A stretch of DNA of 64,000 nt from positions 442,428 to 506,427 of the forward strand of contig NW_020312010.1 of the NCBI RefSeq assembly GCF_003144115.1, read 5' to 3'. Origin of the DNA: Tilletiopsis washingtonensis. Its lineage: Eukaryota > Basidiomycota > Exobasidiomycetes > Entylomatales. Positions 7,388 through 19,536 of the stretch are shown here, piece after piece. The first letter of the stretch is position 1; the number at the start of each line of letters is the position of its first letter. Made by a program: the position numbers and the translations under genes. Under the pieces are notes generated by a model. That model had not been told where the DNA came from and ran no database searches. It was given only the letters and a program-made list of their open reading frames with translations.

Positions 7388-10271
7388 TCAGAGCGCAGAG
7401 AGCGCAGCGACGACCTGCTTGGCCGTCGGGCGCAGGCTCGGATCGGTGCTCAGCATGCGCTCGAGCAGCGCTCTGGCCGCATCTGGCAGTCGCCCGCCGC
7501 CCGGGAGGATGAGCGCGGGCGAGCCATCGCGATACGGTCGCAGGTCCTCCTCTTCTTCGGCTTGCATTTCGTCGAGCAGTGCGGCTGAAGAGGGCAGGCC
7601 CGCCGACTGTTGCTCCTGTTGTTGCACCGCCGCGCGACGGGATGCCTGCGCGAAGGCGGCCGTGACGGCGAGACGCAGGCCGGAGGGAGTGTTGTACATG
7701 CCTTGCGCTGCAGAAGGCGGCGAGTGAGGCGGAGAGAGAGCGCTTGGTGCTAGCTTGCTGTCTGCGCTGCGAGTGACACCACTGCCTGCACCGGCGCCGT
7801 CTGTGCGACCAGCGTCGCCGTCATTGCCACCGTTGTCGTCGGCCTGAGGCGAAGCATCGCTGCTCGATTGGTCGCCGTACGAGGTCGTGCGTCTTAGCGT
7901 GCCGACGGGCCGTCGCGGCGCATTGAGGTACGCAGCGCGGCCGAGCTTCTGCGGCGTCTTGCCCATCGAGGCTCGTCGCTGATGGCCCGACGCAGCAGTG
8001 CCGTTTCTCTCAGCATCGAGCAAGCCCGTGGGCTGCCCAGCCGGCGAGCTGAGAAGACCCTTGAATGGCGCGTCGTCGAGCAGCATAGCGATGCTGCGGA
8101 CCGAAGCGCCCGTACGGCCGTTGTCGACGAGAATGCTGCTGGCGACGCTCTCAATTGAGTCGGTGCTGCCTTCGCGACGAACAGTCGGCCGTGTCGCCTC
8201 GGATGCAGGCTTGATGCGCCGGCCTCGGAGACTGCCATTGCGACTGGCACTTGCGCTACCGCCATTGGAGCCGCCGGCCCAGCCTTCAGCAACGCTAAGG
8301 CGCGCCACACGGTCATTCTCCTCGCTCTCGAAGAAGACGCGCTTGCGATAGAGCATATCGATCATGCTTCGAGAGCGCGCGAAGGGCTCGACGCCAGTCG
8401 CGAGGCTGTAGAGCACGGCACCCATGCTCCACACGTCGACTGGATACGAGAAGCCCGCAGCGCCGGCGGGCGCGGCACCGCGCGTGAGCTCGGGAGCACC
8501 GTACGCTGGCGTACCGAGTCCGGCGCCGTCGAGAAGCGGAGAGCTGGGAGAGGGAAAGAGCGCAGAGTTGAAGTCGCAGAGCTTCATGTCCAGCGAGTCG
8601 GTGAGCTGTGCGGGGCCATATCAGTCACAAGGTCTCTGAGCCGCCAGCTCTGCTGCTGCTCACCAAGATGTTCTCCGGCTTGATGTCGACGTGCACACAG
8701 CCGCGCGCGTGCATCCACTCGACGGTGCCTGCCAGCTGCAGGGCCCACGTCTTCCAGCGCAGCCAGCCGATGCGCTCCGGGTTGCGGCGCGCAAAGGAGC
8801 GCAGCGAATGCGGGAGCAGTTCGAGGAGTATGAGCAGGCGCGGAGGATCCGAGGGCGTGCCGGGAGTGGGGCTCGGCGTGGTAGGGTCGGCGATGCTTTG
8901 CGCTGGCGACGGACTGCGATGCGCTAGTGGACCGACGCCGTCTTCGTCTGGCCCAGCCACTCGCACCTCGGGCAAGAGCTGCGAAGGACCGGAAGGCTGG
9001 GAGGCCAGTCGACGATGCAAGGCGATAGCGTGCGCTGCATCCGAGGCGTGCGATGCCGGTGCCGCTGTTGGCTCGCGCAGCCCGAGGTCGGCGCGAGAGT
9101 GAGCCGTCGAAGAGGATCGTGCGTGCGCTGAGCCGCCAATGGTTGAGATGGAGCCGTTGCGCGAGGGCAAGCCTTTGCCGAGCGCCAATGGCGAAGCAGC
9201 AGGCTGCGGCGCATCGTGCGGCATACTGGCCCATGTGTTGCCTGATGCGCCAGGCAGAGAGACGGGCGTAGGCAGCTCGACCTCGTCGCGAATGTCGATA
9301 AGCGAGACGATGTTGGGATGCGGACCTAGACGACGTAGCGCGAAGGCTTCGTCGAGCCCTAGCAGCTGGCTCTGCCGATCGGCGTGCAGACGCTTGACGG
9401 CGCACAGCTGCCAGTAGCTCTCCTCCGCCAGCTCTTCCTCCGTCTGCACCTCGCTCACATCGCTCTCTGATGCTGCGCCTCTCGCTGCGCCTCTGCGCTC
9501 TCTTCGCCGCCGCTTGAGGCGATACGAGCCGAGGAAGACATTGCAGTGCCGGCCCTCACCGAGCAGATAGTCGCGCGTAGGGCACAGACGGAAGTCCATG
9601 TCCTTGCTCTTGCGGATGCGGTCGCGCTCGCGCTCACGCTCTTCGGTGCTGCTGCGTCCGTACGAGGGACGCTCGGCACTAGCGAGCGACGAGGGCCCGG
9701 CTGCGCCTAGCTCTGACACACGGCGCGGCGGCGAGCGCGAGGCCCCTGGCGCAGGGGCGGGAGAGGGAGAGGCGGTTGGCGAGAGCAGACTAGCGCGAGG
9801 TGCGGGAGCGACAGGCGAGGAGCCAAAGAAGAGGCTGTTCTTGCTCGTCACGCTGGCCGGCGAGGAGTTGGCAGCAGCGGCCGCGGCCGGCCGCGGCGCC
9901 GGCGTCAGCGACGGAGAGGCAGCACTGAAGATGTCGTTGCGCGAGCGGCCTCCGGCACTGCCTTGCTGCTGCATCGGCTGCGATGGCGGAGTGACACCAA
10001 TGGCGTGCGCAGTGCCAGCCAGCTTGGCCGCACGGAAGAGCGACGAGTCCGGCGGCGTGCTTGGCGGCGACGCGAGTGCCGCAGCTGCCGAGGCATCGTA
10101 CGGCGACGGCGGCGACGGCGTGGATGGGCGCGAGGAGGATGCGCTGCTGCTGCTGCCGGTCTGCAGAGGCCAGAGGCCCCAGCCGGAGACGGGCATGCGA
10201 CGCGGTGCCTCGCACGGCGCGCGAGAGGCAGACGCAACGGCAGCGCCGCCTTCGCGCGAGCCGGCGAGCAT
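7388..10271 (-). CDS. large atypical Ser/Thr protein kinase with HVD and DFN motifs
   Basis: The two exons are 10271-8664 and 8605-7388, encoding 941 residues. The first 220 or so are disordered and rich in S, P and A. The kinase fold starts near residue 235: a glycine loop (LLGEGRHCNVFLGSY), the beta-3 lysine (LCAVKRL) and an alpha-C Glu in LDEAFALRRLGPHPNIV. A low-complexity insert of about 130 residues follows, then LLILLELLPHSLRSF and a catalytic loop reading HVDIKPEN instead of HRDLKPEN. The metal-binding motif is DFN instead of DFG. After TPAYGAPEL and DVWSMGAVLYSLATG comes a second insert of about 270 residues before the closing LERMLSTDPSLRPTAKQV. Catalytic Lys, Asp and Asn are all present, so activity is likely. 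I cannot assign a subfamily. The same frame is open far upstream of 10271, but no nearby in-frame ATG offers a better start. Confidence 0.8.
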
Positions 10272-12037
10272 GGGACGGAGGCGCGGGCGAGCGGGAGTGT
10301 GATGCGGAGGTGGTGGTGATGAGGTGCAAGTGCGGGGCTCCAAGACGCCGAAGGAGAAAGAACGGCGCAGCGCACGTGTGGGCGCCGGACTAGGAGCTGG
10401 GCCGCACTTTGAGCGCGAGCGCCAGATCGACGCGGAAGACCGAGGTGCGGAGGTGGAGCGCGTGACGCAGCGATTGGACTGCGAGTGGCCTTGGAAGTCG
10501 GTGCTTGCTGGATATGGATGGAAGAGGTCAGGAGGCAGAGAGAGGGCGAGGACGATGGCAGCGAGGCTCTGACTCGGGCGCCCCAGGCTGAGATATTGCC
10601 GAGCTGAGCCTCTCTTGCCCCGGGTGCGGGATGCGTCCCGGTCCTGCGAGCGCACGCGCACGGCGGCACCGCTGCACGGCGGCTGCACGCCTGCATGGCT
10701 GCGCTGCCGGGTGCTGCTGCTGCTGACGCCGTGCTGCCCTCGTGCCGCTGACGTCGCATCTCGCTGCCGTGCTGCTGGCGCCTGTGCGCGCCGGCGGCGC
10801 GGGGCCGGCACGCGGCGAGCGCAAGAGGCGCGGGAGCGGCACGCCGACGCGGGAGCAGCTCGTGCACGCTTCAGCGTGTTCTGCCGCTCGTCCTCCCGCG
10901 CCCCTCTGGCGCACCTCGGCAGCCACGCAGCCGCGCAGATGCGAGCGAGATTATGCGGGAGCCTGCAGCAGCCTGCAGCACGGGCAAGATGCCCGAGGCG
11001 GCGGAGCGGGCAAGGCAAGCACAGCCGAGCGGCGGCGCTGCAGCGGTGCAGGCGGCGGCAGCACGGCTTCGGCGCTGACGCCGAGCGGTCCTCCTCTCCG
11101 CCGCCCTCGTGCTCCTCCACGTCGAGGCCGTTCTGCCCTGCGGATGACGCGCGCCCGCTTCGTGCCTTGGGCCCTCTCCTGTCCTGGCGCTCACGAACCC
11201 TGTCATGCGCACACAAGGGGATGCCATCTGCATCGCGCACCTTTGCCGCACGGACGCGCTTCAGGGCCTCATCAGCCAGCATCATGCACAGGATGCGCTG
11301 GGCACGCGAGCAAGCAGCCACGAGTAAGCGTAAGAGTGCGGAGGCTCTGAGCCAGCGCCCAGCCCCGCCCAGCAGCAACGGTGCTTCGTCCATCGCTGCC
11401 GTCGGCACCGAGCACCATCCACCTGCACCTGCATCTGCGCGGCTCTCCGCTCCGCGCCCGCCCGGCAATTGCCGTCGTCGGGCGAGCCCTGACCGTCGAG
11501 CTGCCATATGGAGAAGCATGCAGCTGCCTCTTCAGGCAAGCCCCGCTCCGCCTCTGCGCATGGCCGGCGGCTGCGGCGCCTCCGCCCCTCCGACGCGACG
11601 CGCTCGCGCTCCAACGGCCCGCCGGCGGGACGGCCGCGCGGAAGCATGCGCGAGAAAGTCAGATGCAGCGAGGTGCAGCCGCAGCCACAGGAAGGTCAGA
11701 GAGGCGGCGAGGCCGCAAGAGCAGAGGTGCAAAGAGGTGCAAGCCGCAGCAGTCTCGAGAAGAAAGTCGGATCACTTCCGGCGCAGGCGGAGCGGTGACA
11801 GCTGCCTGCGTCGTGCTGCTGCAGGGATCTGCGGCATCTCGCGGCGCTCCGAGCGGATATTGAGCGGCCGCGAGACACATCTCGTTGGGTGACACCTCTG
11901 CCATGCAGCAGCTCGTCCGAGTAGAGACAGCCCATGCCTCATGGGTGGGCAATGCAGTAGCAATGAGAAGTGCAGTGTGTGCTGTTGTACAAATGTGTGC
12001 GGGACGATGCGGGTAACGAGGAGGCCTGACACGAAGC
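10272..12037. other. 1.8-kb GC-rich spacer between the kinase and Rad5 genes
   Basis: It holds the promoter and leader of the kinase gene and the 3' flank of the Rad5 gene (both on the minus strand). Open frames of several hundred codons occur on both strands. They are rich in R, A, C and S, lack recognisable motifs, and reflect GC content rather than a gene. A 10-nt unit (gcctgcagca) is repeated in tandem at 10961-10980. No tRNA or repeat family was recognised. Confidence 0.4.
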
Positions 12038-15000
12038 CTAGGAGCTGCCAAAGAGGAGCTCGAGGTTCTGTGTGGTCCGGGTCAGCGCTGGGCATGTGGA
12101 CAAGAGCACAGAGCGTCTACGCACCTGCAGCGCCTCAGACTTGTCGCCCGAGCCTGTGCCGGCAAGTGCGGCGCCGATCATGGCGGTCTTGCGCGCCTGG
12201 ATGGCGAGGATGCTGTTGTGATCACGCTCATCAGCCTTTCTGGCTCACGCAAGCTGAGCCTGTGCCAGACGCACCGGTCTTCAATTGTGTTGTCGATGAT
12301 GTAGCGATGCACCGTCACGCGACGCTCCTGGCCCAGACGATGGATGCTGGAGTGGATGTCAGCCTCTGCAGCATCAAGGGCACGAGATGAGGCTCACCGG
12401 TCGATGGCCTGCGACTCGGGCGCCGCGGCCCACCAGTAGTCGAGCAGCCAGACGTGGTGCGCGGCCGTGACTAGGGAGAGGTTGGGCATGAGCGCGAGCG
12501 CTGACAGACGACGAGGCGCACTCACGGTTGAGGCCGACACCTCCGGCGCGCTGAGGAGAGGCCATTCGCGTCAGCGTCCGTGCGGCGACGGGGCAGAAAC
12601 CGTGCACTCACGAGTGAGACGAGGATGAGCATCGACTTGGGCGCCTTTGTGAACTCCTTGACCACGCTGCAGAGCCTGAAGTCAGCGACGCGCGAGAGGC
12701 GGAAGAGCATCTTTGCATGTCGCTCACCGCTCGCGGTCCTTCTGGCTCGTCGTGCCATCCAGACGCACGTATGCATAGTGGTTGCGGCGCAATACCGCCT
12801 CGAGCAGGTCCAGAAAGGCCGTGAACTGCGAAGCGAGGGTCAGCGTGGCCATCGATGTACTGTGCGTGAGCGACAAACCTGAGAGAAGATGACGCCCTGT
12901 GAAGATTCAAGTTAGTCGAGGCGCAGCGGATGGGCGATGACACTTCTCACCTTGAAGCCAGGCTCGGCGAAGCGCAGCTCGTTGAGGTCGTCAATGAGCT
13001 GTAGAGACGTCAGCGTCAGGCTGCGCGGCACGCCGATGGCACTCACAGCCTCCAGCTTGGTGCTGCTGCGGAAGTCCGTCTTGCGGAAGATGAGGGACGG
13101 CTGCGAGTGTGCGTCCTCGGCCGGCGCCTCGTCATCCTCGCCATCTTCGACCAGGCGGTTCTGGCGCGGCCGCGTGCGCACGGCACTGACGAGGTCCTTC
13201 ATGGCAAAGGTCTGCGAGCACGTAGGGCAGCGCGGGCGTTCGTCCTTGCCCTCGCAGAGCTCCATGTGCGCCATGATGCAGGTGCGGCAGCCGGCGTGGC
13301 GGCACGGCATGAAGCACACCTCCGTCTTCTCCTCGAGGCAAAAGGGGCACTCTTCGAACGAGTCGTGCTGCTTCTCCAGCAGGTCGGTGAGCTCGTCGAC
13401 GTCGGCCGCTTCCACGCCGTCGTCGCCGTCCTCGAGGTCCAGGCCGCGCTGGTACTCGCTGACGAGGCGCTTGAGCTCCGACTCCACCTCGCCCTCCTCG
13501 TCGAGCTCCACCGCTTCCTCCTCGACATCTTCCTGCACGTCCTTCTTGTTCGGCTTCTTGAGTACCAGTAGCGGGTGGCACACGGCCTGGCGCAGACGCA
13601 TCAGCACCGCGAAGATGAAGCTGAAGTTCTTGCCGATCGTGCCGTTGGCGCGCAGCTTGGCGTACTGCAGGTGCGCACGCTCGTACGTGAGGCGGTAGAT
13701 CTCGCGCTCGAGCGGGCTGAAGGTGAGGCGCTGCGGAGGTGTGTCAGCTGGTGTGTCGACGCAGATAGCGCGAGGCGCACCTTGACGATCGTCTGCGAGC
13801 GGAAGGGTCAGCGAGAGCCCACGAGCTACACTGCGGTCGACTCACGTCCTTCTCGGGCAGCTCGACGATAGCCTTGCCGTCGTTGTCCTTCATGCTCTTC
13901 GTGCGGCGCAGCAGCAGGCTCTCGAGCACGACCTGCACGACCTGCATGCCCTTCGGAGAGCCGTTGGCAAAGGGCTTGCTGATGAAGGTGCTGTGGCAGA
14001 GCGATCAGCAGGCCGCCGCATAGATCAGCTCACGCATGCTGCTCACTTGAAGAAGCTGTAGTCGCCCCACGGCTCGACGCGCAGGAAGCGCAGCAGCGAG
14101 TAGAGGTCGCTCAGCCGATTGACGATCGGCGTGCCCGTGAGCGCCCAGCGACGGGCCGCCAGCAGCTCAGTGCATGCCTTGGAAGCGCGCGTCACGCGGT
14201 TGCGAATCGTGTGCGCCTCATCGACGATGACGCGCGCCCACATCACCGAGCTGTGTGTGGTGGTGAGCGGCCTGTCTGCAGAGGCGACGAGCGTAACTCA
14301 CAAGAGCGGCGCGGAATTCGTCAAGTTGCGCTGGGCGGCTGCACCGCCAGCGTCTGTGTAGCGCTTGTGCTCCGTCGTGAGCGTGCCAAACGACGTGATG
14401 ACGACGTCGACGCTGCCGCCCTCCAGACGCGCCATCAGGTCTCCCTTCGTCTCGGCGTAGTAGAGCATCACCTCGGCTCCAGGAATCGCGCGCAACAGCT
14501 CATCGCGCCACTGGCCGAGCAGACTCATGGGCACGATGACGAGCGTCACCTTGTGGTGCTTGACGGCCGCACGCAGTGCAGTCTTGAGCCGCTGGCGCTC
14601 CGAGTCGGGCGACGAGGGGTTGCGCGTGGCGGCGAACGACTGTGCCAGCGAGATCTGCCGGAAGGCACGCTTGCGCACGGGCTCGTCGTCCTCGTCCTCC
14701 TCGATCTCTTCAGGCTCCGACTCGCTGTCTTCCTCGCCGGTGTTCGAGGCAATGAGCGCGGCCATCTGAATTGTCTTGCCGAGGCCCATCTCGTCGGCGA
14801 GGATGCCGCCTGAGAAGCTGTCAGCTGCGCTACGATTGCCAGCTGCGCGACACTCACCACGAGCGCCGCGGCTGGCGCGCTGGAACGTGAGCGACAGGTG
14901 GCCCGTGTACGGGTTGAAGTAAAATTTGCTGAATGCCTCTCCTGCCTCGACGAGCTCGGAGGCGGCCATCGCATCGCTCTCGTCGATGGGGAACGTGTAC

Positions 15001-16793
15001 TCCTCCCACAGCGGATGCAGGCTCAGCTCGCGTGCGCCGCCGGACTGCTTGGCCTCCATCGAGATGAGCCAGCCGAGCGCCTTCTTCTGGTACTGCGCCG
15101 GCGGAGCTGAGGTTTAGCGACAGCTGCGCAAGCGGACCTGCGTCTGAACTCACAGGCTTGAGCTCCAGCGCGAACGTCTCAGACGGCTCGACCTCGGGCA
15201 GGTCGTGGTCCGCGCGCTGCGCGGCCTTGTACACCGCGCCCAGCTGGTCCTCCTCCAGCTCCGTTCCGTCATTGACCTCTTCGGCCGTCGAGAGGCCAGA
15301 GTCGGACTTGCTCGGCGACACACTGCGCTTTCTGGCGTCTGCAGCACTACCTGTCGGCTTGGCGCCGACATCGTCGTCCGACACGATGATGGCATCTACC
15401 TTCTGGCTGCCGGCGGGCTTCGAGCCTGAGGCCGCCTTCTGCTGCGTAGCGACGCTGGTCTTCGCGGCCGCGCTGCCGTTGGCAGGCCCAGCTGCTGCCG
15501 GCTCCGCATCTTCCTCAAGCGCATCGCTAGCATCGACGCGCTTCATCAGACGGTTGGTCTGAGGCGAGCGTGAGCTGAATGCGCTGCTGATCCTGTCGTA
15601 CCAGCACTCACGAGGCTCGGCGACAGAGTGCACGCGCGGAAGAGCTTGATGAGCGCCACCTTGCGGGCGCGCAGCGTGCGCTCCGCCTGCGTCTCTGCAG
15701 TCTCCTTGCCCCACGGGCTAAAGCCGGGGTCCTCCGCCACGCTGGCCGTGAAGGTGTTGATGACCGGAAAGGCCGAGACGCACAGGTAGGCCTGTCGTGG
15801 ACGGACAGTGAGCCTCTGCTGGGCAGGGATGGGCCGCTGAGCGCACCTTGATCTCCAGAAGCACGTCGCAGCCGACTGAGAGGAAGTGGCTCAGCATATA
15901 GTCAGGCTGCTTGGGCGACTGTACTCACCGGTCAAGCTGGGCGGGCAATCGACGACGGTGCCGTCGAAAGTGGCCATGTCGTGGTCGAGCAGCGTCGACA
16001 TCCACATGCCGATGTCCGACGTGACGCGGCCGACCTCGAAGCCTGGCAGGGCTGTCAGCAGTGCTACTCGAAGGCCGAGCATGACGAGACACCACCGGGC
16101 GTTCTCAGCCTACACTGGCCGTCATCCAGACAAGGGCGCCGCCATGACCCGGCCTGTCCAGCCACCCGCCGCTTCGCAGCACTCACCACGCATATTGTTG
16201 AAGCGCACGATGTAGTCCTCCTTCATCTTCTTCGGCGCCTTAGGCGGCGGTGCCGGAGCCGCCTTTCCAAAGCTCAGCTTCGTCTGCTTGCCTCCCTTTG
16301 CGCCCTTGCCCGCCTTGGCCGCCGTGCCCTTCGCCGGCGCCGGCGGCGCTGCGGCCTTGGGCTTCTGGCGCGTGATGGCCACTGCATCGCCCTGCTGGAT
16401 GTAGCTGGTGCCCTTGGAAAGCGACCAGGCGGAGATGATGAAGCTGCCAATGTAGCGCCTCGTCCACGTGGGCGCTGCTGACGCCACAGGCGAGCTGGTG
16501 CTCCGGCCGCGGCTGGGCCCAGCCTCTGCCTGCGGTGCGCTAGAGCTGCCCACGCGGCTCGGGCCAGCTTCGTCGTCCGCCTTGCGCTTCTTCGAGACGC
16601 CTTCTGCATCTTCGGCAGCTCGGATCAACTCCATCGGCTCATCATCGTCAGCTAGCAGCTCCTCGTCCTCGTCGTCCTGCAGGAAGAGCTTGGGGCGCGG
16701 GGCGCCGCTACTGGCTGCAGCGCTGCGCGGCGGCGGTGACTGCGAGGCGGCGAAGAAGTCGTCGCCGCCGTTGGCGCCGGCGTCGGCGGACAT
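12038..16793 (-). CDS. RAD5: Rad5-type DNA repair helicase/ubiquitin ligase (HIRAN, SNF2, RING)
   Basis: Rad5/HLTF proteins act in error-free post-replication repair in the nucleus. They remodel stalled forks and, through the RING finger, help Ubc13-Mms2 to polyubiquitinate PCNA. The domain order here is an acidic N-terminus with KKRK, a HIRAN-like region ([20 protein letters not shown]) and SNF2 helicase motifs ([13 protein letters not shown] with the Walker A lysine, [31 protein letters not shown]). A C3HC4 RING follows at about 13350-13210 ([21 protein letters not shown]), inserted between the two helicase lobes as is typical for Rad5. The second lobe has GGVGLN and [18 protein letters not shown] and ends NLELLFGSS. 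The frame passes through many short introns; I did not sum every exon. Start ATG 16793 is the first in frame with the acidic N-terminus. Identification is strong. Confidence 0.92.
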
Positions 16794-17383
16794 GGGAGCG
16801 GGTGCGCGAGCGAGTGAAGGAAGGGGTGTCGAGGTCGGGAGTGTTGGACTGGCGCTGCGTGTCCTTCGCATGACCCTCGCCCGCGTCGTCAGCCACGCGC
16901 TTCGCTCGACGCGTCAATTTACGCGCTTGCTGCTCGCGTGCCTCCACCTGGCCTCTCGGCTCCGTCTTCCCCTCTCTCACGCATCAGACAAAGGCAAGGA
17001 AGGGTGACACTGGATGTATTGCGAAGGCACAAGAAGTGCAGGCTCGACCGAGACGGGAGCAAGGTGGGACTGAGGCAGTCGACCACGGATGCGCAGGTGG
17101 GCTATGGCCGACCAGGCGAGGACATCTGGGACGCGTGCGTCGACCAGGAAGGAGGGCCAGCTGGGACACGGCGTCGACCAGAGGCAGAGTGCGCGGGCCA
17201 GTAGTGGCGTGCGCAGAGGGAATGCGGAACAATGTGACGGGAGAGGGGTAGGAAGGGGAGGAACACGGCGCGCAGTGGAGTAGGCCTGCGGAAGGGGTCA
17301 ACTCGCGTGTGGCGATTGTTCGAAGGCTTGCAGAGGCGGCGAGCGCAACGAGTGAGAGCCGGGAAGCGTCGGGCGACGCAGCC
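16794..17383. other. spacer upstream of the RAD5 start, downstream of the secreted-protein gene
   Basis: 590 bp between the RAD5 ATG and the stop of the next minus-strand gene. It contains RAD5 promoter sequence (GC-rich, no clear TATA box) and the 3' UTR of the neighbour. No gene was recognised. Confidence 0.4.
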
Positions 17384-18075
17384 TCAGTTCTTGCACCAGC
17401 CCTTGGCGGCGACGATGGTCGTCTGGTAGAGACCGGCCTGGTTCTGGCCGCCAAAGTTGGTGTTGTAGCTGGTGTCGAGGCAGCGGGTGAAGTACGAGCA
17501 CGTCTGTGACGATGCACGTCAGCATCTGTCACGGGCTGTATACTGCGGTACCACTCACCATCGACTGGCCCTTCGGCCCAGCAGCGTTGGTGTCGTAGTA
17601 CGTGGCGACGAACTTGGCCGTCGTGACGTTGGTGCTGGCGAGCGCGAGGCAGTCCTCGACGGAGTTGGCGAGCAGGTAGGTGATGTAGGAGGGGTTGTCG
17701 ATGGTGGTGGCATTGCCGCCGATGATGCCGCCGTATGTTTGTGTGAAGGAGCCGCCCGTGATGATGGGCGTCTGCGCCGGCACACCGGCGGCGGCGGCCG
17801 AGGTGCTGGTGGTGGCGGTGGTGGTGCCCGCACCAGCTGCTGGTGTTGTCGCAGCGGCGGCCGGGGTGGTGGTCGTGGAAGCAGGCGCCGTGACGCACTG
17901 TCCTCATGTGTCAGAGACGAAGAGCAAAGGGCGCAGCAGTCCCGGGACTCACCTTGCCGTTCACGAGGATCTGGCCGAGGAGACAGGTCAGGCCACCGAC
18001 GATACCACCGAGCAGCGGCGACGCCGACACGCCGCCAGCGGCGAGGAGCGCCGCGAGGATAAGCGAGGAGCGCAT
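17384..18075 (-). CDS. small secreted cysteine-containing protein, apple/PAN-like C-terminus
   Basis: Exons 18075-17953, 17897-17559 and 17503-17384 encode 193 residues. The N-terminus (MRSSLILAALLAAGGVSASP) is a clear signal peptide. A glycine/leucine-rich stretch with one Cys follows, then an Ala/Thr-rich linker of about 35 residues that is likely O-glycosylated. The last 110 residues form a compact domain with five more Cys (KC..., EDCLALAS, TCSYFTRCLD, GWCKN). The spacing EDCLALAS...TYYDTN...CSYFTRCLD...GGQNQAG...KGWCKN resembles an apple/PAN-like domain of basidiomycete secreted and fruit-body proteins; this comparison is from memory and should be treated as tentative. Two N-glycosylation sequons are visible (NAT, NVT). 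Secretion is well supported; role (wall, matrix or effector) is unknown. Confidence 0.72.
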
Positions 18076-19536
18076 GGCTGGCTGGCTTGGAGGACTCGAG
18101 ATCGGCTTAGGCGAAGGCGAGGGGTGGCGCACTGGAACGCGCCGAGAAGGAGATGAGGGTAGCTTGTGGTAAGGGGAGCGAGGAGGGCGTGGTATATGTA
18201 CGAGCAGAAGCGCAGCTCCTGCGAGAGGCGTCAGGCCGAGAGAAGCTCGAATTGGCGGACGCAACGGAGAGAGAGGATAGCAAGATGTGGGATGGAATGG
18301 AGAGGAAGGTAGGTTCAATGCGGCCAGGGTCGGCAGTCTTTGTAGGGCGGAGGCCCCACCAGCGCTGCCTGCCTCGGCGTCGTCGGTCGGGCCAGCCAGT
18401 CAGCGCCCGGGCCCTTCATCGACGCCGGAGTGGGCATCTCGTGGCTGGAGATGAAGCTGCGATTCCGCGCGATTCGACTTCGCCACTCGGGCTCCAGCCC
18501 CAGCGAAGCGTGGGAGGAGGGTGTGCTCAGCGGAAATAAGGTGCGGTCGCAGCGAGAAGGCACAGGCCGAGGACGCACGCTGCTCCAAACCGCTCGACTC
18601 AGCGCAATGACTGGCTCTAGCGTCAGCGGCGGACTCCGTAGGGCCGTGCAGCGGCTGCAGCAATGGAACCCGATCAGCTGGCGGTGCTCGATGCGGACAT
18701 CACAGCCAGGCGATGCCGGGCCGGCGCCGCTTGAAGCGACAAAGGAGGGCAGAAGGGCGGAGGGGCGGAGCGCAGGCGCGGCGCTCGGAGGCCCACCATG
18801 CGGTGTGCTGCGGCGTGCTGTCTCACCGGACAGCGGCTCGCCGCTTGCGGCCTCCTGCGCGGCCTTGCTCCGCCACGCACGGGCGAGATGCAGCAAGCAG
18901 CATGCAGCGCAGAGCGCACGCTCAGGCACAGCTCTCGCTCATGAGTCCGGGCGTAACTTGCTAGCTTTGGTAGGCTTGACGCTGCTGCTGCCTGTGCTGC
19001 ACAGCTGCTGCACTGCCTCCGAGGCGCAGCGCGGTGGATCTTGCCGCATGCGGCGAAGGCGACATCGCGACGCGCCGAGGCCCGCCACACCCGGCGGTTC
19101 CCCCGCTTCGCCGCGGCAGGCGGCGCCCTCGTGCGCCCCTCGCTGCTGCTCTCCCTCTCCCTTCACTTCAGCTCCCAGCTCTGTCACTTGCGCAGGCTGC
19201 AGTCGCACGTTCAAGCTCAGAATCTCCACACCGCTTGCGTCGTCCATGTGCAGGCCAGATTCCGCTGGAGCTGCGTGCGCCCGAGCGGCCAGCGATGAGA
19301 GCGCTGCCGTGCAACTCGTAGATCCTCGCTCAACGCGCCCCCGCCCCTGCCTTCGCCGCCTGGATCTCGCCGCATGTTAATCTACGCCGCCGCAGATTCA
19401 CGCTCAGAGATTCCGCATGATCTATTTCCACTGCCCTCTTCGAGAAGTGCTGTGCTGCCGATTTCCGCACAGATTCTGGCGGCGCCCGTCAAGGGCCTCG
19501 TCCCCGGCGGCGAGGGCCGTCAAAAGCCGCGGAGCT
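18076..19536. other. 1.46-kb spacer upstream of the secreted-protein gene
   Basis: This contains the promoter of the secreted-protein gene and the 3' flank of the phosphomevalonate kinase gene. Open frames on both strands are R/A/S/C-rich with no domain or intron signature. I cannot support a gene, but a short species-specific one cannot be excluded. Confidence 0.35.

Noticed and set aside
10615-11892. Plus-strand open frame of about 425 codons in the kinase/RAD5 spacer
   Set aside because: The composition is R/A/C/S-rich with no motif, no intron signature and no leader, and an even longer open frame lies opposite. This fits GC-driven absence of stops.
18315-19380. Open frames on both strands between the secreted protein and ERG8
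   Set aside because: They overlap each other, lack recognisable domains, and their composition differs from real genes here. Evidence is too weak to call a gene.
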